Shown: positions 21,673 through 33,650, counted from the first letter of the stretch. The stretch: DNA of 64,000 nt from Xiphias gladius (GCF_016859285.1 NC_053416.1:1142501-1206500); one strand, 5' to 3'. Notes: a model not told the origin generated them from the sequence alone. Made by a program: numbers and translations.

Positions 21673-22560
21673 AAAAAACCAGAATAAACGCTGACGTTCG
21701 GGAAGCATGGAGAGAGGAAAACATCAAAACATCGTTTGAGCTTTGACTGGAGCTCTTTTAATGATCTCATCTGGTTGTGTCCTCTCACCTAACAATAGTG
21801 GATGGAAACAAGCACTCATTTGTACTTTCTCTTGCAGATTTACTGGAAATTTGGTTAAAATGTGACTAGCGTGACAGTGAACCTGGGCCATGGGCCTTTT
21901 CCACAGGAGACTTCATGACATCAGGTGTAAATAATAAAATAAATGACGGATTAATTTCATTTAGCTGCTTTAGTTTCAGGGGCCTGGCTCCCTGCCACTC
22001 TGTGATAGTTTACTGGGACACTTGAATAGAATAGAGACATTGTTGATGGTTTTAGAGAGACTTTTCTTTTCCAACTATGACCAGTCAAAATGTCTGCAGT
22101 GAAAAGGGCCCACTGTAGGTGAAACTAATAACCCCAGCAGTCTGTACTGAGACCAGTAGGTGAAATACTCTACAACCATGGGGGTCCGGTATGCCTAAAG
22201 ATCCTGTATGCCAATCTAGGCCTGTATGCAGTGAAAAAATTACAAACATAATTAGAATGCTTGAACACATTTGAAATACGGGAAGATATTTTTCATCATC
22301 TGTCCAGACTCCCGCTCGTTTCTGCCACGCAGCTGCAAAGTTCAGCATCAGAACTGACCCCTTACCTGCAATAATCGTCAAAACCATTCTGGACCCGACC
22401 CGGCCCGACACGTTAATAAAAGACTCGTGAACTGACCAGTAGGCTGATCAAATACCGTGGCTTTATTGTGTTGTGGAGAGAATAATTAGCTTACTTTGGA
22501 GACCCCCTTCCAAATTTGATTTTGATGTCTATGTAGGGTCCTTGGTGTTAATTATTGTGT
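21673..22560. other. Intergenic, nothing recognised
   Basis: No gene or named repeat seen. Confidence 0.35.
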
Positions 22561-22567
22561 ATTTCAT

Positions 22568-23092
22568 AACCGGTTAAGAAGGTTCTTCCCAAATTTCCAG
22601 ACTGTAGCTCTGTGAGAATTGACACAGGAAGTGCTTTGACGAATTCCAGCCTCTGTCAAATTCTGTGTTGCCTGGTCCAAAGACACACAGGATGTTTACG
22701 TCAACGTGTAGCCTAAGCTCCATCTCGCCTTATTAAGGCCTAATGTCAGAACAGAGATAAAGTGATATATGTGGGATGAGCAATTGGAGAGTGAGAACAC
22801 TGAATCTGACCATAATTGGTAACGAACCAAAGTTGGGAGTGGGATACCCTGAATATTAAAGGATTAATTTGCATAAGCCTATATATTTGGGACAACACCT
22901 TAAGATTGTTGGAGAATCAGAATTGGAGAATCGGACTCAACTGGACCCATTCAGGCTTTTTAATTTGACCTCAATGATTCTCGGCCTGCAAACTATGTAT
23001 ACCTGATTTTTATAAATAAAAAAAATTCAAAAGGAGCATCGACATGCTGTGAATCAATCTTCTCCACTCAAGAGGTTCAAGGTCGTGATATA
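22568..23092 (+). mobile_element. Possible solo LTR (retroelement fossil)
   Basis: About 525 bases with LTR-like order: a TATA-like TATATATTTGG near 22880, an AATAAA near 23017 and an end in ACGACA, with TTAATTA on both sides as a possible target duplication. No internal genes accompany it. Family not determined. Confidence 0.4.
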
Positions 23093-23560
23093 CGACATTA
23101 ATTAATGGCACAAAATTTCCCAATCTCTCATGCTTGCTGTCCACCAGCCAGTGGCTGTTAGAAGCCATCACACCAACTACAGGATCTCAAATGGAAGACC
23201 TGCAGCGTTGTGCGTTGGCTGTTATTTAGCCAGAGACAGACAAGCACTCTACTGGTTTTGATGGATGACTTTGCGATTTCAGTTTTCATTTTTAACTTGT
23301 TTGCTCATCTCGATTAGCACAACTCAGCCTGTGAAACAAAGCTGTATAATGTCTTCTGTAGCTTTGGTGGACCTTTCCAAATATTTTAAAGAATAAAACT
23401 GATGCCATCCAGGTTATTTCACATTTGAGACCTACATTTTTTTAACAGACACCTTCCAGTAAAAGAAAGACATAAGCTTCTTTTAAAGAGTGATCCCGCT
23501 CTTTTGCTGTTAAGAAAAAAACGCTCATTATTACGTCTTTGCTTGTTTACACTGAACCAA
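23093..23560. other. Intergenic, nothing recognised
   Basis: No supported feature. Confidence 0.35.
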
Positions 23561-23564
23561 ACAA

Positions 23565-23830
23565 AGCCGGCATAATGCCGCCCCCGTGTGTGATTTTAGA
23601 TAGGGTGCCGGTAAACTGGGATCAGAGGCGTGACGTGTGACGCGACAGCGGCGGCGTCTGTCCCGCCGCACCGGCTTTCCCTTTTACACAGATGTCCATC
23701 GGGCTCGGTGACTACCTCCACTGCGGGCTTATTGTTGTGAAAACAATGCCCCCCCCATTCTCAGTTAGTACCTTTTATACAGAACCGTGAGGCGGAGTAA
23801 AGGCGCGATATTCCCGTCTTGAACATGCCG
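23565..23830. other. CpG-rich island of unknown nature
   Basis: A block rich in CG dinucleotides (for example GACGCGACAGCGGCGGCGTC near 23640) inside AT-rich DNA. It includes TTTTATACAG and CCGTATAAAAGG TATA-like sites near 23772 and 23828. No coding region follows that I recognise. It may be a nonautonomous transposon or an unannotated promoter. Confidence 0.4.
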
Positions 23831-24460
23831 TATAAAAGGGGCTATGGACATTCGTGTGGCAGGGAGGTGTTAACACAGTTACGAAGTGGAAAGATGTCTG
23901 TGAAGATTCTCAGTCATCCAGGTCATGGTATTTTCTGTAAGCGCTATGCGAAGGCAACCTCCCGGTCATCATGTGAGTCGTTGAGGTCACGCGGGTCAAG
24001 GTGTGGATGGTTGCTGACGCCTTGAGGGTCGTTAGGGCGACAAGTGAGTCCGTGACCCACCCTGCCTTCTGGGTGTTCTTATTTATTTTTTGATGTGGCC
24101 GTCAAAACGCCAAATTATCCAAAATAATCATGAGATTATTCTTCCTGTTTAGTTGTTCAAACATTGCTTTCAGAGGACCTCCACCATTTTAATTTGGTGG
24201 CAGAAGTGTCAGTGGAAAATAAAACTGGAAATAAATGTCTACATGGCTTGATAGCCCCCGTGGGCGTTGGTAAAATGCTTTCTTTGTGAGTTGGATGCCA
24301 TGAATCTTCAATGTCGAGATCTGCATTAGAAATTTATCGAGACTGCGACAGACAACGGCAAACCACCAGAAGCAGACACACTTGCTGTAGATGCCAAGAT
24401 TACACAACAACAGTTTCCTGGTGACAAACTGTTCAGAGCTGAGTGACGCAACAAAGCCTG
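23831..24460. other. Intergenic, nothing recognised
   Basis: No supported feature. Confidence 0.35.
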
Positions 24461-24464
24461 CAGT

Positions 24465-24540
24465 ACCAGGGGCCACTCGTTCAGCTTATAAAGTGTCAGC
24501 CCACCCCAGGTCTGAGTGGAGGAGGTTCATATCAGCAGAG
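24465..24540 (+). promoter_or_regulatory. Candidate promoter and noncoding first exon of OR gene C
   Basis: ACCAGGGGCC (weak EBF-like, 24465-24474) lies 11 bases before TTATAAAG (24486-24493). A consensus donor CAGCAGAG|GTAAGC follows at 24540. The matching acceptor TCCTCACCAG lies just before gene C, giving an intron of about 1 kb. Inferred from motif order shared with the other OR genes. Confidence 0.5.
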
Positions 24541-25530
24541 GTAAGCATGAGACACACTCTTGTACACAGTTTAGAAATTGTGTTTTTAGCATCTTATTAT
24601 CTGTAAACTATAGGCCCAAGTTCCCCATTTGATCTATTCTATAGGACATGTTTTAATCAACAACATGAGTATATGTAAGGTTCAAATTAAACTTTATATA
24701 AATATATATAATGATATACATGTAATTTTTAATAATATGAATATAATGTTTCATTTTCTGCCTTGTGTGAAACTGCAGTATATGCTATGTTTTGTTGAAC
24801 ATGAATACACTTGAAATCTTCACAACATGAAAACAACTGACAAATTTAATTTGAAGGCAAACTGGAATTAACTGAACTAACTGCAAAAACAAGTGTTTTC
24901 AAGTCAATATATTAACATGAAGTGGTGAACCGTTGTGTTAATGTCTGAGCTGTGTTTTTAGCAGCAGGTCCAGCAGCCTGTACCACATGCAGCCCACACT
25001 ATTTTAATCTTCACTGACTATACGTTAAAATCCGCCTTTCAGAGGACTGTGGATCTTAAGCTCCACAGCAGTGACTTCCAGCCAAATGTCGGAGTTTTGT
25101 TGTACATCAGGTGCATACAAACGAGAAAAAGAAACTGCAGTTTGATTTCATGTCTTCGTCATCTGCAGTTAAGACCTGGACCTCCACAGTGACCCTAAGC
25201 TTTGAGAGGAGTATGCTCATAGTACATGACACACAGTTTGATTTTCACATCCCTTCACTAAATCTTAAATTTCGCAGTGAGACGAGTCTTTGCAGTGTTG
25301 TCCACTATTAAAAAACTTCTTAACATGCGGAATTTGTGCACATCAGAATTATCTTTCACTTCTCTGCATTGAGCAGCCCTCCTCCTTTTTTTAGGTGTGA
25401 TTCTTCAATTCTTCCACTGTTGGTGTAGATGATTATACCCAGACATTATTACACATCACCGTTATTTTTACAAACAGCATTATATATTTAAATGCTATTC
25501 TTATTATTTTTCTTTCTCTCATCCTCACCA
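24541..25530. other. Probable 5' UTR intron of OR gene C
   Basis: AT-rich sequence between the candidate donor at 24540 and the acceptor near 25531; no repeat or gene seen. Confidence 0.4.
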
Positions 25531-25553
25531 GGCCTAAATGAACCCTCTGCACT

Positions 25554-26495
25554 ATGGAGAACCAGACAGATATCCTGCTCTTGGAGGGTTTAAAGGTCAC
25601 CCCCCAGTCCTCTATTCCCGCCTTCATCCTCCTCCTCCTCGTCTACATCTTCATCATGGCGTCCAACATCGGCTTGGTGGTCCTGATCGCCGCGGAGAGG
25701 AGCCTCCACCAGCCCATGTATCTGCTCTTCTGCAACATGAGTGTCAACGATGTTTTTGGGGCCACCGTCATCATTCCTCGCTTGCTGAGCGATGTTTTTA
25801 CTCCAATGACAGAGCGGTACATCCATTACATAGACTGTGTCATTCAGGCTTTTTGTGCTCACTTTCATGCAAGCGCCACTCACACAGTGCTCATGATCAT
25901 GGCCTTCGACCGGTACGTGGCCATCTGCAACCCCCTGCGTTACACCACCATCATGACCAACAGGATGGTGGCCAAGCTGTCGGTGCTGGCCTGGGCGGTC
26001 GCTTCATTAATGGTGGTGGTCCTCGTGGGCCTCACCGTCCGCCTGATGCGCTGCAGGTGGATTATATTCAACCCGTTCTGCGACAACGCCTCCTTGTTCA
26101 AGCTGTCCTGTGAAAGCGTGCTCATTAATCACATCTACGGCCTCGGCTACACGGTGGTCCTGCTGGGCTCCTCCATCTGCAGCATCACGCTCACCTACCT
26201 GAGGATCGCCATGGTGTGTTTGAGCAGCAAGAACAAGGTGCTGAACAGCCGGGCGCTGCAGACTTGCGCCACCCACCTGGCTGTGTACATCCTCATGTTT
26301 GTGTCAGGCAGCATCATCATCATCCTCCATCGTTTCCCTGACTTGTCAGACGAAAGGAAGCTAGCGTCCATCTTGTTCCATGTGGTTCCTCCTGCTATGA
26401 ACGCTGTTATCTATGGACTGCAAATCAAAGCAGTCAGACAGAAAATTTTGATCATGTTTACCAGGAATACAATGACTGTGAGAGAAGTAAAATGA
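25554..26495 (+). CDS. Odorant receptor gene C (MENQT subfamily, single coding exon)
   Basis: Olfactory G-protein-coupled receptor, 313 residues, three fewer than B because of a shorter N-terminus (MENQTDILLLEGLKVT). It has LHQPMYLLFCNMSVNDV in TM2, [20 protein letters not shown] at the TM3 end, RALQTCATH before TM6, HRFPDLSDERK after TM6, and NAVIYGLQIKAVR in TM7 with alanine for the NPxxY proline. An acceptor TCCTCACCAG lies about 23 bases upstream of the ATG. The frame is open throughout, so it is probably functional. Parts of the gene are nearly identical to B (TM5 region) and to pseudogene D (TM2-TM3 and TM6-TM7), a mosaic pattern. Confidence 0.95.
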   Translation: MENQTDILLLEGLKVTPQSSIPAFILLLLVYIFIMASNIGLVVLIAAERSLHQPMYLLFCNMSVNDVFGATVIIPRLLSDVFTPMTERYIHYIDCVIQAFCAHFHASATHTVLMIMAFDRYVAICNPLRYTTIMTNRMVAKLSVLAWAVASLMVVVLVGLTVRLMRCRWIIFNPFCDNASLFKLSCESVLINHIYGLGYTVVLLGSSICSITLTYLRIAMVCLSSKNKVLNSRALQTCATHLAVYILMFVSGSIIIILHRFPDLSDERKLASILFHVVPPAMNAVIYGLQIKAVRQKILIMFTRNTMTVREVK

Positions 26496-26830
26496 CTCAA
26501 TGCGGATTTAAATGTTAATAACTGCTATTAAAATTGTTAGACTTACTGAAATTTGCAATTTAAAAAAAAGATTCTCTCTTCTTTCATGTCCTATGCCCCT
26601 ATTTACTTTTTAAAAAATCTACTTTAGAAATTAAATTTACACTTGATGATATACATCAAGTATAAGGGCACTTTCACCTTCAGTTAGAGTTTGACCTGCA
26701 TGTTGACATGCAAATGTTCTTTATTAAGTTGTTTTGAATAACTGACTATGCCACTAACAGATTACAGTCCTGTGCCATGTGTTTTACAGACTGCATTAAT
26801 CAAACGGGAGGGTGAAGTATATGGTTGAAT
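26496..26830. other. Intergenic, nothing recognised
   Basis: 3' flank of gene C; no supported feature. Confidence 0.4.
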
Positions 26831-26839
26831 ATGCAGAGA

Positions 26840-27150
26840 TAGATTTATGCGTTATCATAGAGGCCCTAGATCGGGGGGACTCAGAGGGGGGCTCGCATCC
26901 TGGAAAGGGCGTAACGCTTTATTATTAAAAAATATGTTGGTGACGTGGCCTAGGAAGACAACGGCCTTATTTAAGAGTCGTGGTCAAGGCCGACGCTCAG
27001 AGTGGTTCATTGGCCTCACACCCTCTCACAAGCAGATCTGCAAATGTTTGATTTGACGCTGTTCTTCTTTGTAATAAACCTTTATATGCAATCAAGACGG
27101 TGTCAGCGGAGTCTCCTTCATCCTCTTCACATCATCATCACCACCTAATA
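26840..27150 (+). mobile_element. Possible LTR fragment (retroelement fossil)
   Basis: LTR-like order: a TATTTAAGAG TATA-like site near 26968, then AATAAACC near 27073, then a GTGTCAGCGG stretch. No internal genes are nearby and the ends are uncertain. Family not determined. Confidence 0.35.
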
Positions 27151-28470
27151 AACTACAAGGGCTTATGCACAGCTACAGGCCATTCGGGGATAAAATGACT
27201 TCAACACAGTACTTACACTGACGGGTGGAGAAACATTCAGACGACATTCTGAACATAGACGTTACTGAGTCTCAAAAGAGGATGTTGTTTGGATCCGATA
27301 TCAAAACATCGGTACAATTATGGCCCGATCCAACAGATGGGGGGGGGGGGCTGTAGAGGACAAAATGAGGGTTGGACGTAACAATTGCTTGTTTGATCCC
27401 GAGTAGTCTGTCACTGTATTTAACGACACGAACAATCAGAGACCATGAAAATGTCAAAATCCTTTAGTCCCAGGTATGGTTTGGGTTTGACAGAGTATTA
27501 TTGAATTTTGAATTCTGAAACCATTATCAAATCCATTTAGCAAATGGGAGTTTCAAATCCCTAATTAGGGTTGTGGGTGCACTGTCCGACCGTTGCTCAA
27601 TGTATGGATCAATGAATCTCAACCTACATTTCCTTGGTGCCGGTGCTGTGCTAAAGTCTGTTTCCCTGTCCATATACACTGAACTGGACAGATGGTGAAA
27701 AGCAAAGCAGCCTACACATGCAACCAATTCATAGGAACCTCTGCAACAGTGTTGGGACGAACTTTCTGAACAATGTTTCCTTTCCATTGTGGAAAGAACG
27801 TCATGAGTGTGTTTGGCTGCTGAATGACTCAGACATTTAGATTAGATTTAGGATTTAAGAATCCATGATTCCTTTAATATATATTTGTTCTACGCTTTAA
27901 TTTCTCAGCGAGAAGGTTCTGGGTTTGAATTGAATACTAATAAGATAACTTTTATTCTATTTCGTATATTGTTGAAGAAATGAGTGAAATCCTCAGTCTT
28001 AACATAGAGTTGACCTTTAAGCTGTAATGTGTTTTTACGATTTCACTTTGGCTTTCATTCAAACAGACACAGTGGCCCGATCTGAATTCATGAAATTCCC
28101 GTCAAATGCAATAAAATTGTTTTATTTTAGGACCAGAATCTGGTTTTAGATTTTTTCAGGGATAATTATTACATTTGTCTTAACAGGAAACATTGGCCCA
28201 AATCATTTCACATTACACAACCAGAGAGGAAAAACTTGTCTATCAAATGCTTAAACTTCTCCTTTTAAAGAAAAAAACCTCTACAGTGTTTCAGCATCCA
28301 GAAAAGCATATAATTGTTTTCAGAGCCGTTGCTCCCTGTCTCAAAGCTGATCTTCTTTGCCACCATACAAATTATCATCATTACGACACCATCGCTTTGA
28401 CGGATCAGGGTTTGATTGACATTGTTGACTATTCTGTGTATGATCCTCTCCGGGATCCTCCCTCAGCAGT
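27151..28470. other. Intergenic, nothing recognised
   Basis: No gene or named repeat. The last bases before D (CTCCCTCAG near 28466) match the acceptor position of the other OR genes. Confidence 0.4.
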
Positions 28471-29399
28471 ATGGAGAACAAAACTGTCCCAATGGATATT
28501 CTACAGCTGTTGGGGTTAAAGATCAGCCCTGAGTCCTCCATTCCCGCCTTCATCATCCTCCTCCTCGTCTACATCTTCATCATGGCGTCCAACATCGGCC
28601 TGGAGCCTCCACCAGCCCATGTATCTGCTCTTCTGCAACATGAGTATCAACGATGTTTATTGGGGCCACGGTCATAATTCCTCGCTTGCTGAGCGATGTT
28701 TTTACTCCAATGACAGAGCGGTACATCCATTACATAGACTGTGTCATCCTGGCCTTCTGTGCTCACTTTCACGGAGGCGCCTCACTTACAGTACAGATAA
28801 TCATGGCTTTCGACCGGTACGTGGCCATCTGCAACCCCCTGCGTTACGCCACCATCATGACCAACAGGATGGTGGCAAAGCTGTCGGTTGGAGCCTGGGT
28901 GGCGGCCTTTCTCTTGATTGCAGTCAGCGTAGGCCTCAGCGTTCGCCTGTCACGCTGCAGGAGAGTTGTACTCAACCCGTTCTGCGACAACGCCTCCCTG
29001 CTCAAGCTCTCTTGCGAAAACGTTATTGTCAACCAAATCTACGGCCTCATTAGCGCCATGGGCACGATGTCCGTGTCCATGTGCAGTGTAACGCTCTCCT
29101 ACCTGAGGATCGCCATAGTGTGTTTGAGTAGTAAGAACAAGGCTCTGAACAGCCAGGCGCTGCAGACCTGCTCCACCCACCTGGCTGCGTACGTCATCCT
29201 TCACATGTCAGGCAGCATCATCATCATCCGCCATCGTTTCCCTGACTTGTCAGACGAAAGGAAGCTAACGTCCATCTTGTTCCATGTGATTCCTCCTGCT
29301 ATGAACGCTGTTATCTATGGATTGCAAATCAAAGCAGTCAAACGGAAAATTATAATTATATTTAACAGGAATAAAATGACTGTGTCACAAGTGAAATGA
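28471..29399 (+). pseudogene. Odorant receptor pseudogene D (MENQT-type subfamily, two frameshifts)
   Basis: Full-length relative of OR gene C starting MENKTVPMDILQLLGLK. Compared with C it lacks 23 bases after SNIGL (end of TM1, near 28602) and carries one extra base shortly after (GTTTATTGGGG for GTTTTTGGGG, near 28657). The frame is therefore broken between TM1 and TM2. From about 28660 to the stop the frame is open and complete, including [32 protein letters not shown] and NAVIYGLQIKAVK. A second ATG at 28653 would give only 248 residues without TM1-TM2. The otherwise clean sequence suggests recent inactivation, possibly still polymorphic. Confidence 0.88.
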
Positions 29400-31980
29400 C
29401 AATACATAGGTCAAATGTGAGGGCATGTTCACAAAATACTTTGAGAAACGTAATTCCCACTACGTGGGCAGGAAATGAAACTCCTTACTTTGGCACCATC
29501 TGGTTGTAGTATCAAAAATGACCTTGGGGTAGACGGCACCGCCCTCACCCTCTGGATTTTAACTCTATACATTTCAAAACCTGACAAATCAAAACCTTCC
29601 CACAGAACAGCACGTAGGTGGGTTTCTAGAGCTTACTAGTACGTTCACACAGTGAAGTGGTCTGCAAGCATTACTGTGGCCACTGAGCAACACAAGTGCA
29701 TGATGGGACCATAGGGAGGGTGCCTGGAAGACGGTTATGATAAAAACTGAGCATCAAGCTAGGAGTTGCTTATTTTTTCAATCACTTGGACCCGATGGCT
29801 TTTTTTGCTCATGCTAATATGTTAACTGTATTTGACTTTGACAAACTGGACATTTTTCATCATTCGGTATTTTTTGTTACAGGTGCTTTATGATATACCA
29901 CTTAAACTGCTACGGGTCCTAATTATTTCAGGCATAATCGCACAACATTTCTTTATGCCATAAGTATTACATACAGTATGGATGTGACTATCACCATGAT
30001 TCATTTTGAATATCACATTATTCAAACAGGAAGAGTCAACAGAAGATTTATGTACTCTATATGTATAAAGAAAACATTATACATTAATAAATCAATTCAT
30101 CAACTTCGGCTGTTTATTCTGACTGATTCCAAATGTGACTGTCAGAAGTCTTAGGGCTTGATGGCAAAAACACTATAAGGTATGATGTCAATGAAAAGTA
30201 TGAGTCAGTCTACAGGGAACTGGCAGCAGAACAGCCTTCCCAGTCTGCTATGAGACCCACCAGAGAGGCTGGAAAAGCAAGAGCAGCAACAAGGAAATAT
30301 TATTCACCGAATGTACCTGACTTATGTGAAGGAACAAGCATGTTGAAGCTTCTTTTGAATGGTGGTAGAGCCCTTCTTCGTTCAAGATGGAGCTGACAGT
30401 GTGAGTCAGATGAATTGATGCCAAGATAATTATTCTAAACTAAATGTACCTATTCAAGAAGCATGTAACAATTTCCCTCAAATGAGGGAAGCAAAGCCAT
30501 GGTTTACTGAGAATAACTCAGTAAATAACCATGAATATTCTCAGATAAACATACTGCTAGATATTAACAGTATCTTTATCCAGGGAAAACATTCAACAAC
30601 CAGTTGTACCTAGATGTATAGCAATGTGTGTTACTATTTGATGCAAGCCAAGCCTTCTCATCTCCCTGAAAGCTAACCAGTTTAGCAATGAGCTGGAGTT
30701 CAGCTCTTGGCTTTAAATATGGAAAAGTAAAGCTGGATTATGAGCTGCACGTTTTTATCAAAATGTCTGTTGTGTAGCCCGTCCAGAAAGAAAACATCAT
30801 AATGTGCCATAATCAATGTGGCATTATTGTTGTGTGTTTTCCGTGAAGTCAATATTGCAGGCAAATAATGTGACCAAAACATAATGGTACCTAGGAGTCG
30901 GCTTACAGTGAGCCAGCATCAAACCCCCAAAACCAAGACCAACAACTGTCCCCAGACCAATTCAGCCCACATCATTCATATTTTACCCGTGTAGCCATTA
31001 GCCAGAAAGAAAAATCTAAAAAACTGTCAATTTGTGACAAAACAGGCAATTTGAAAACATCGGCTTCGGCTCTGGGAAATTGTGATCGACGTTCTTCGCT
31101 ATTTTCAGACAATTCTTAGACAAAATGACTAATTGAGAAAGTAGTAGGCAGATGAATCATCAATATACATCAGTATACATCATTATACTGCATATCAAAA
31201 TAATTATAAATAGCAAATAATAAAAAAATGTAGCAGCATTTTAGAAAACTTGGCAACCTGCACTAAATTCCAATGATTTGTTCATCTCAAACAGCCACAA
31301 GCAGCAACCAACAGCTGCTCATAATTAACTTGCTGGCGTTCGCCAAGCCAAGAAAAAGCCTGTGCTTATCTGAGGCAGCATCAGCAATAAATGAAAACAC
31401 AAGCAGAGATCATGGTACTGGTACTGATACAGAATCCACTGAATAAGTCCTGTACAAGAGTGGTCACAGGCCCCTTGCAAACACAGGAGGCCGCTGAGGC
31501 CTCTGCCCTCACATTTGAGCTGTTGCTTATTATGAAACCCAGCACTATCGCTAAACACCACTATGGGGATCTGTACCACTGGCAGCGGGAAGCCGCAGCC
31601 GTGCGCTTGGTGCAAACGCAATCATTCCCCACGTATCCAGGATACCACTGTGCACGTGAATGCAGATGTTCATCACGTGCATGATCGTCGAAGGAAGTTA
31701 ACTTCTCAGTGCCGGCAGTCTGGCCCATATGCCACCAAAATGGCCAGTGACGCCGCTTTCTTGTGAAGCAAGCGGCCGCTCGGCCATCTCATAAAAAGTG
31801 TCCGTCTGGCTGGAGGAGGCTCGCGTCAAAAGAGCTAAACCCGACTCACACCCATCCAGTCTGACAACAATGTTTTCCTCTCTTCGCTGAACATTGAACG
31901 TTCTGCGTCTGGTATGTTGTGCTGCAAAAGATAACACGAAAAACAGTGAGATGTTAAGACTGAGTAATATAATGATGACA
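29400..31980. other. Intergenic, nothing recognised
   Basis: 2.6 kb with no coding match and no repeat I can name. Confidence 0.4.
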
Positions 31981-31984
31981 TCGG

Positions 31985-32015
31985 CATTGCTCAGCAAGCG
32001 AGGAATGATAATATG
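31985..32015 (-). pseudogene. Tiny odorant-receptor-like fragment on the minus strand
   Basis: Twenty-one bases (31989-32009, minus strand) are identical to the part of OR gene C that encodes IIPRLLS after TM2. The translation here reads HHIIIPRLLSNADV. Flanks do not align well, so this may be a very old relic or chance. Confidence 0.4.
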
Positions 32016-33430
32016 ATGACAAATTGGAAAAGAAGTGTCATGTCTGTTCAAAAGAAACAGTATGAACGTAAAATACACAACATAAATCTGTGTAATTTAA
32101 AAGTTGAAAATAAGTTTTAAACATGAGATTTGTTGAGCTGGTTCCCTGTTTGTGCTGACTACATGAGAGCTGCACTGAAACACATCTTTACCTACAGCAC
32201 GTTGACTTGTGTTTATGGAAATGTTGTTAATCTCATATGGTCTTGCCAGTGACGCCATTTGTTTCCAGGCTATTCTGGAAAAGACCGGAATCCTCAGACT
32301 GAACATAGACGTGACCTTTGACCTTTGGTGTGTTCTTAAGATGAGTTTCCTTCTCACTGAAGCGGGCACAGACGCCTGATCTACATTTACTGCTGTCCTG
32401 CTAGTTGGAACTATGTGACTTCAATTTTGGGTTTTTTTTCTTTTTTCTGTTTTCACTTCAGAGACAGACTGAACATTGTCCGAAGCAGGAAATGCACATT
32501 CAGACTCATTTTCATAAAGCTAAAAGTCTCATTGTGCCTGAAAATGGGACATCTCATGCATGCGGTTACAACTTGTAATGATATAATGATCATTTCAGCT
32601 TCCACGGTTAAATGCGCTTCAGACGCAGTGTTGAAGTTTGACTTAAAGATTTGTATGTTTAAAGCTGGTTTCATTTGTAATGTAGGTTTGGAAAGTGTTA
32701 AAATGAAGCAGTTTTCTTTTAGTTTGAGTATGAAAAAGATAAAGAGCGGTAAACAGATTTTGTTTTGTGGTCTCTTGCTCTAGTGGGCAAAGTAGTCCCT
32801 CAATTAAATAAGGGTTCAAATTTAAAGCCTCCAACACTCCAACATCTCCAATTCTACAGAGCTCCCAAAGTCTTTAAAGATTTCTTTAAGTTTTTTTAAT
32901 TTTTGTGCACAGAAAATAATAACTTACAAGACAACAACTTGATATCCCATTCACACAGGTTATTATCTTTTGTGCACAAGACAAGTTGTTGGTGTTCGTA
33001 CATATCTTTGGACAAGCGAAGATCTTGTTATCACATGTGGAGCTTGTTATTGTGTGTGTTTACACTGTGGGGTTGAGATTTTTTCGAAAATGCCATTGTT
33101 CCCCAACATTCTCTTCCAAGAGCTGGAGGAGGCGCATATTCTGCTAAAAATGACTTTCAATACCTACTAATAATAGTAATTAAAAATCACGTATAAAATA
33201 TACACACTAAACAATTTTGTCCGAATTTCACATCGACTGAACTGCATCCTCGTGCAGTCAGGACTTTGGACCTCTCCCCTCAACAACTGGCCTTGAAACA
33301 GACCAGACCAGTCAAAGTTCAACTCTCTCTTTTATTTTATTGAGCGAGTGTTTGTGTTTAATCCATTACTTTTTTTTTTTGCTTTTCTCTTCTATTGGTG
33401 CCCCTACTCACTCCTATAGTGAAAAAAGGT
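32016..33430. other. Intergenic, nothing recognised
   Basis: No supported feature. Confidence 0.4.
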
Positions 33431-33439
33431 CAAAAATTG

Positions 33440-33650
33440 GGGGGAAAAAAAAAAAAACACAGAAACAAGAATCTAATGGATAAGCCAGGTTCAAATCCTG
33501 GTGAGAGTGTCAGACTTTCTGACCACTCTCTGGCAACAATGTAATCTAGTTGAGATTGATCATGATTGCACTGCCCTTTCCTGCTATCTTCTTTCTGTTC
33601 TATCTTTTTTCTTTCTTGAAAAAGCAAAAAAAAAAAAAAAAAAAAAAAGA
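33440..33650 (+). mobile_element. Possible tRNA-derived SINE
   Basis: A head with TCTAATGGATAAG (D-arm and A-box-like, as in tRNA-Arg) and a perfect T-arm CCAGGTTCAAATCCTGG at 33485-33501 (B box). A unique body follows and it ends in a run of about 22 A near 33627-33648. The anticodon arm is missing. Head, body and A-tail order support a retroposed short element. Confidence 0.55.

Noticed and set aside
25538-26113. 191-codon open frame overlapping OR gene C in another frame
   Set aside because: A shadow of the receptor gene; the same kind of shadow appears over B, D, E, F, G and H.
28653-29399. Pseudogene D as a functional 248-residue receptor from an internal ATG
   Set aside because: It would lack TM1 and most of TM2, including the N-terminal glycosylation site.
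33485-33501. Functional tRNA gene at the T-arm-like sequence
   Set aside because: The anticodon arm and acceptor stem are missing; it fits a SINE head instead.
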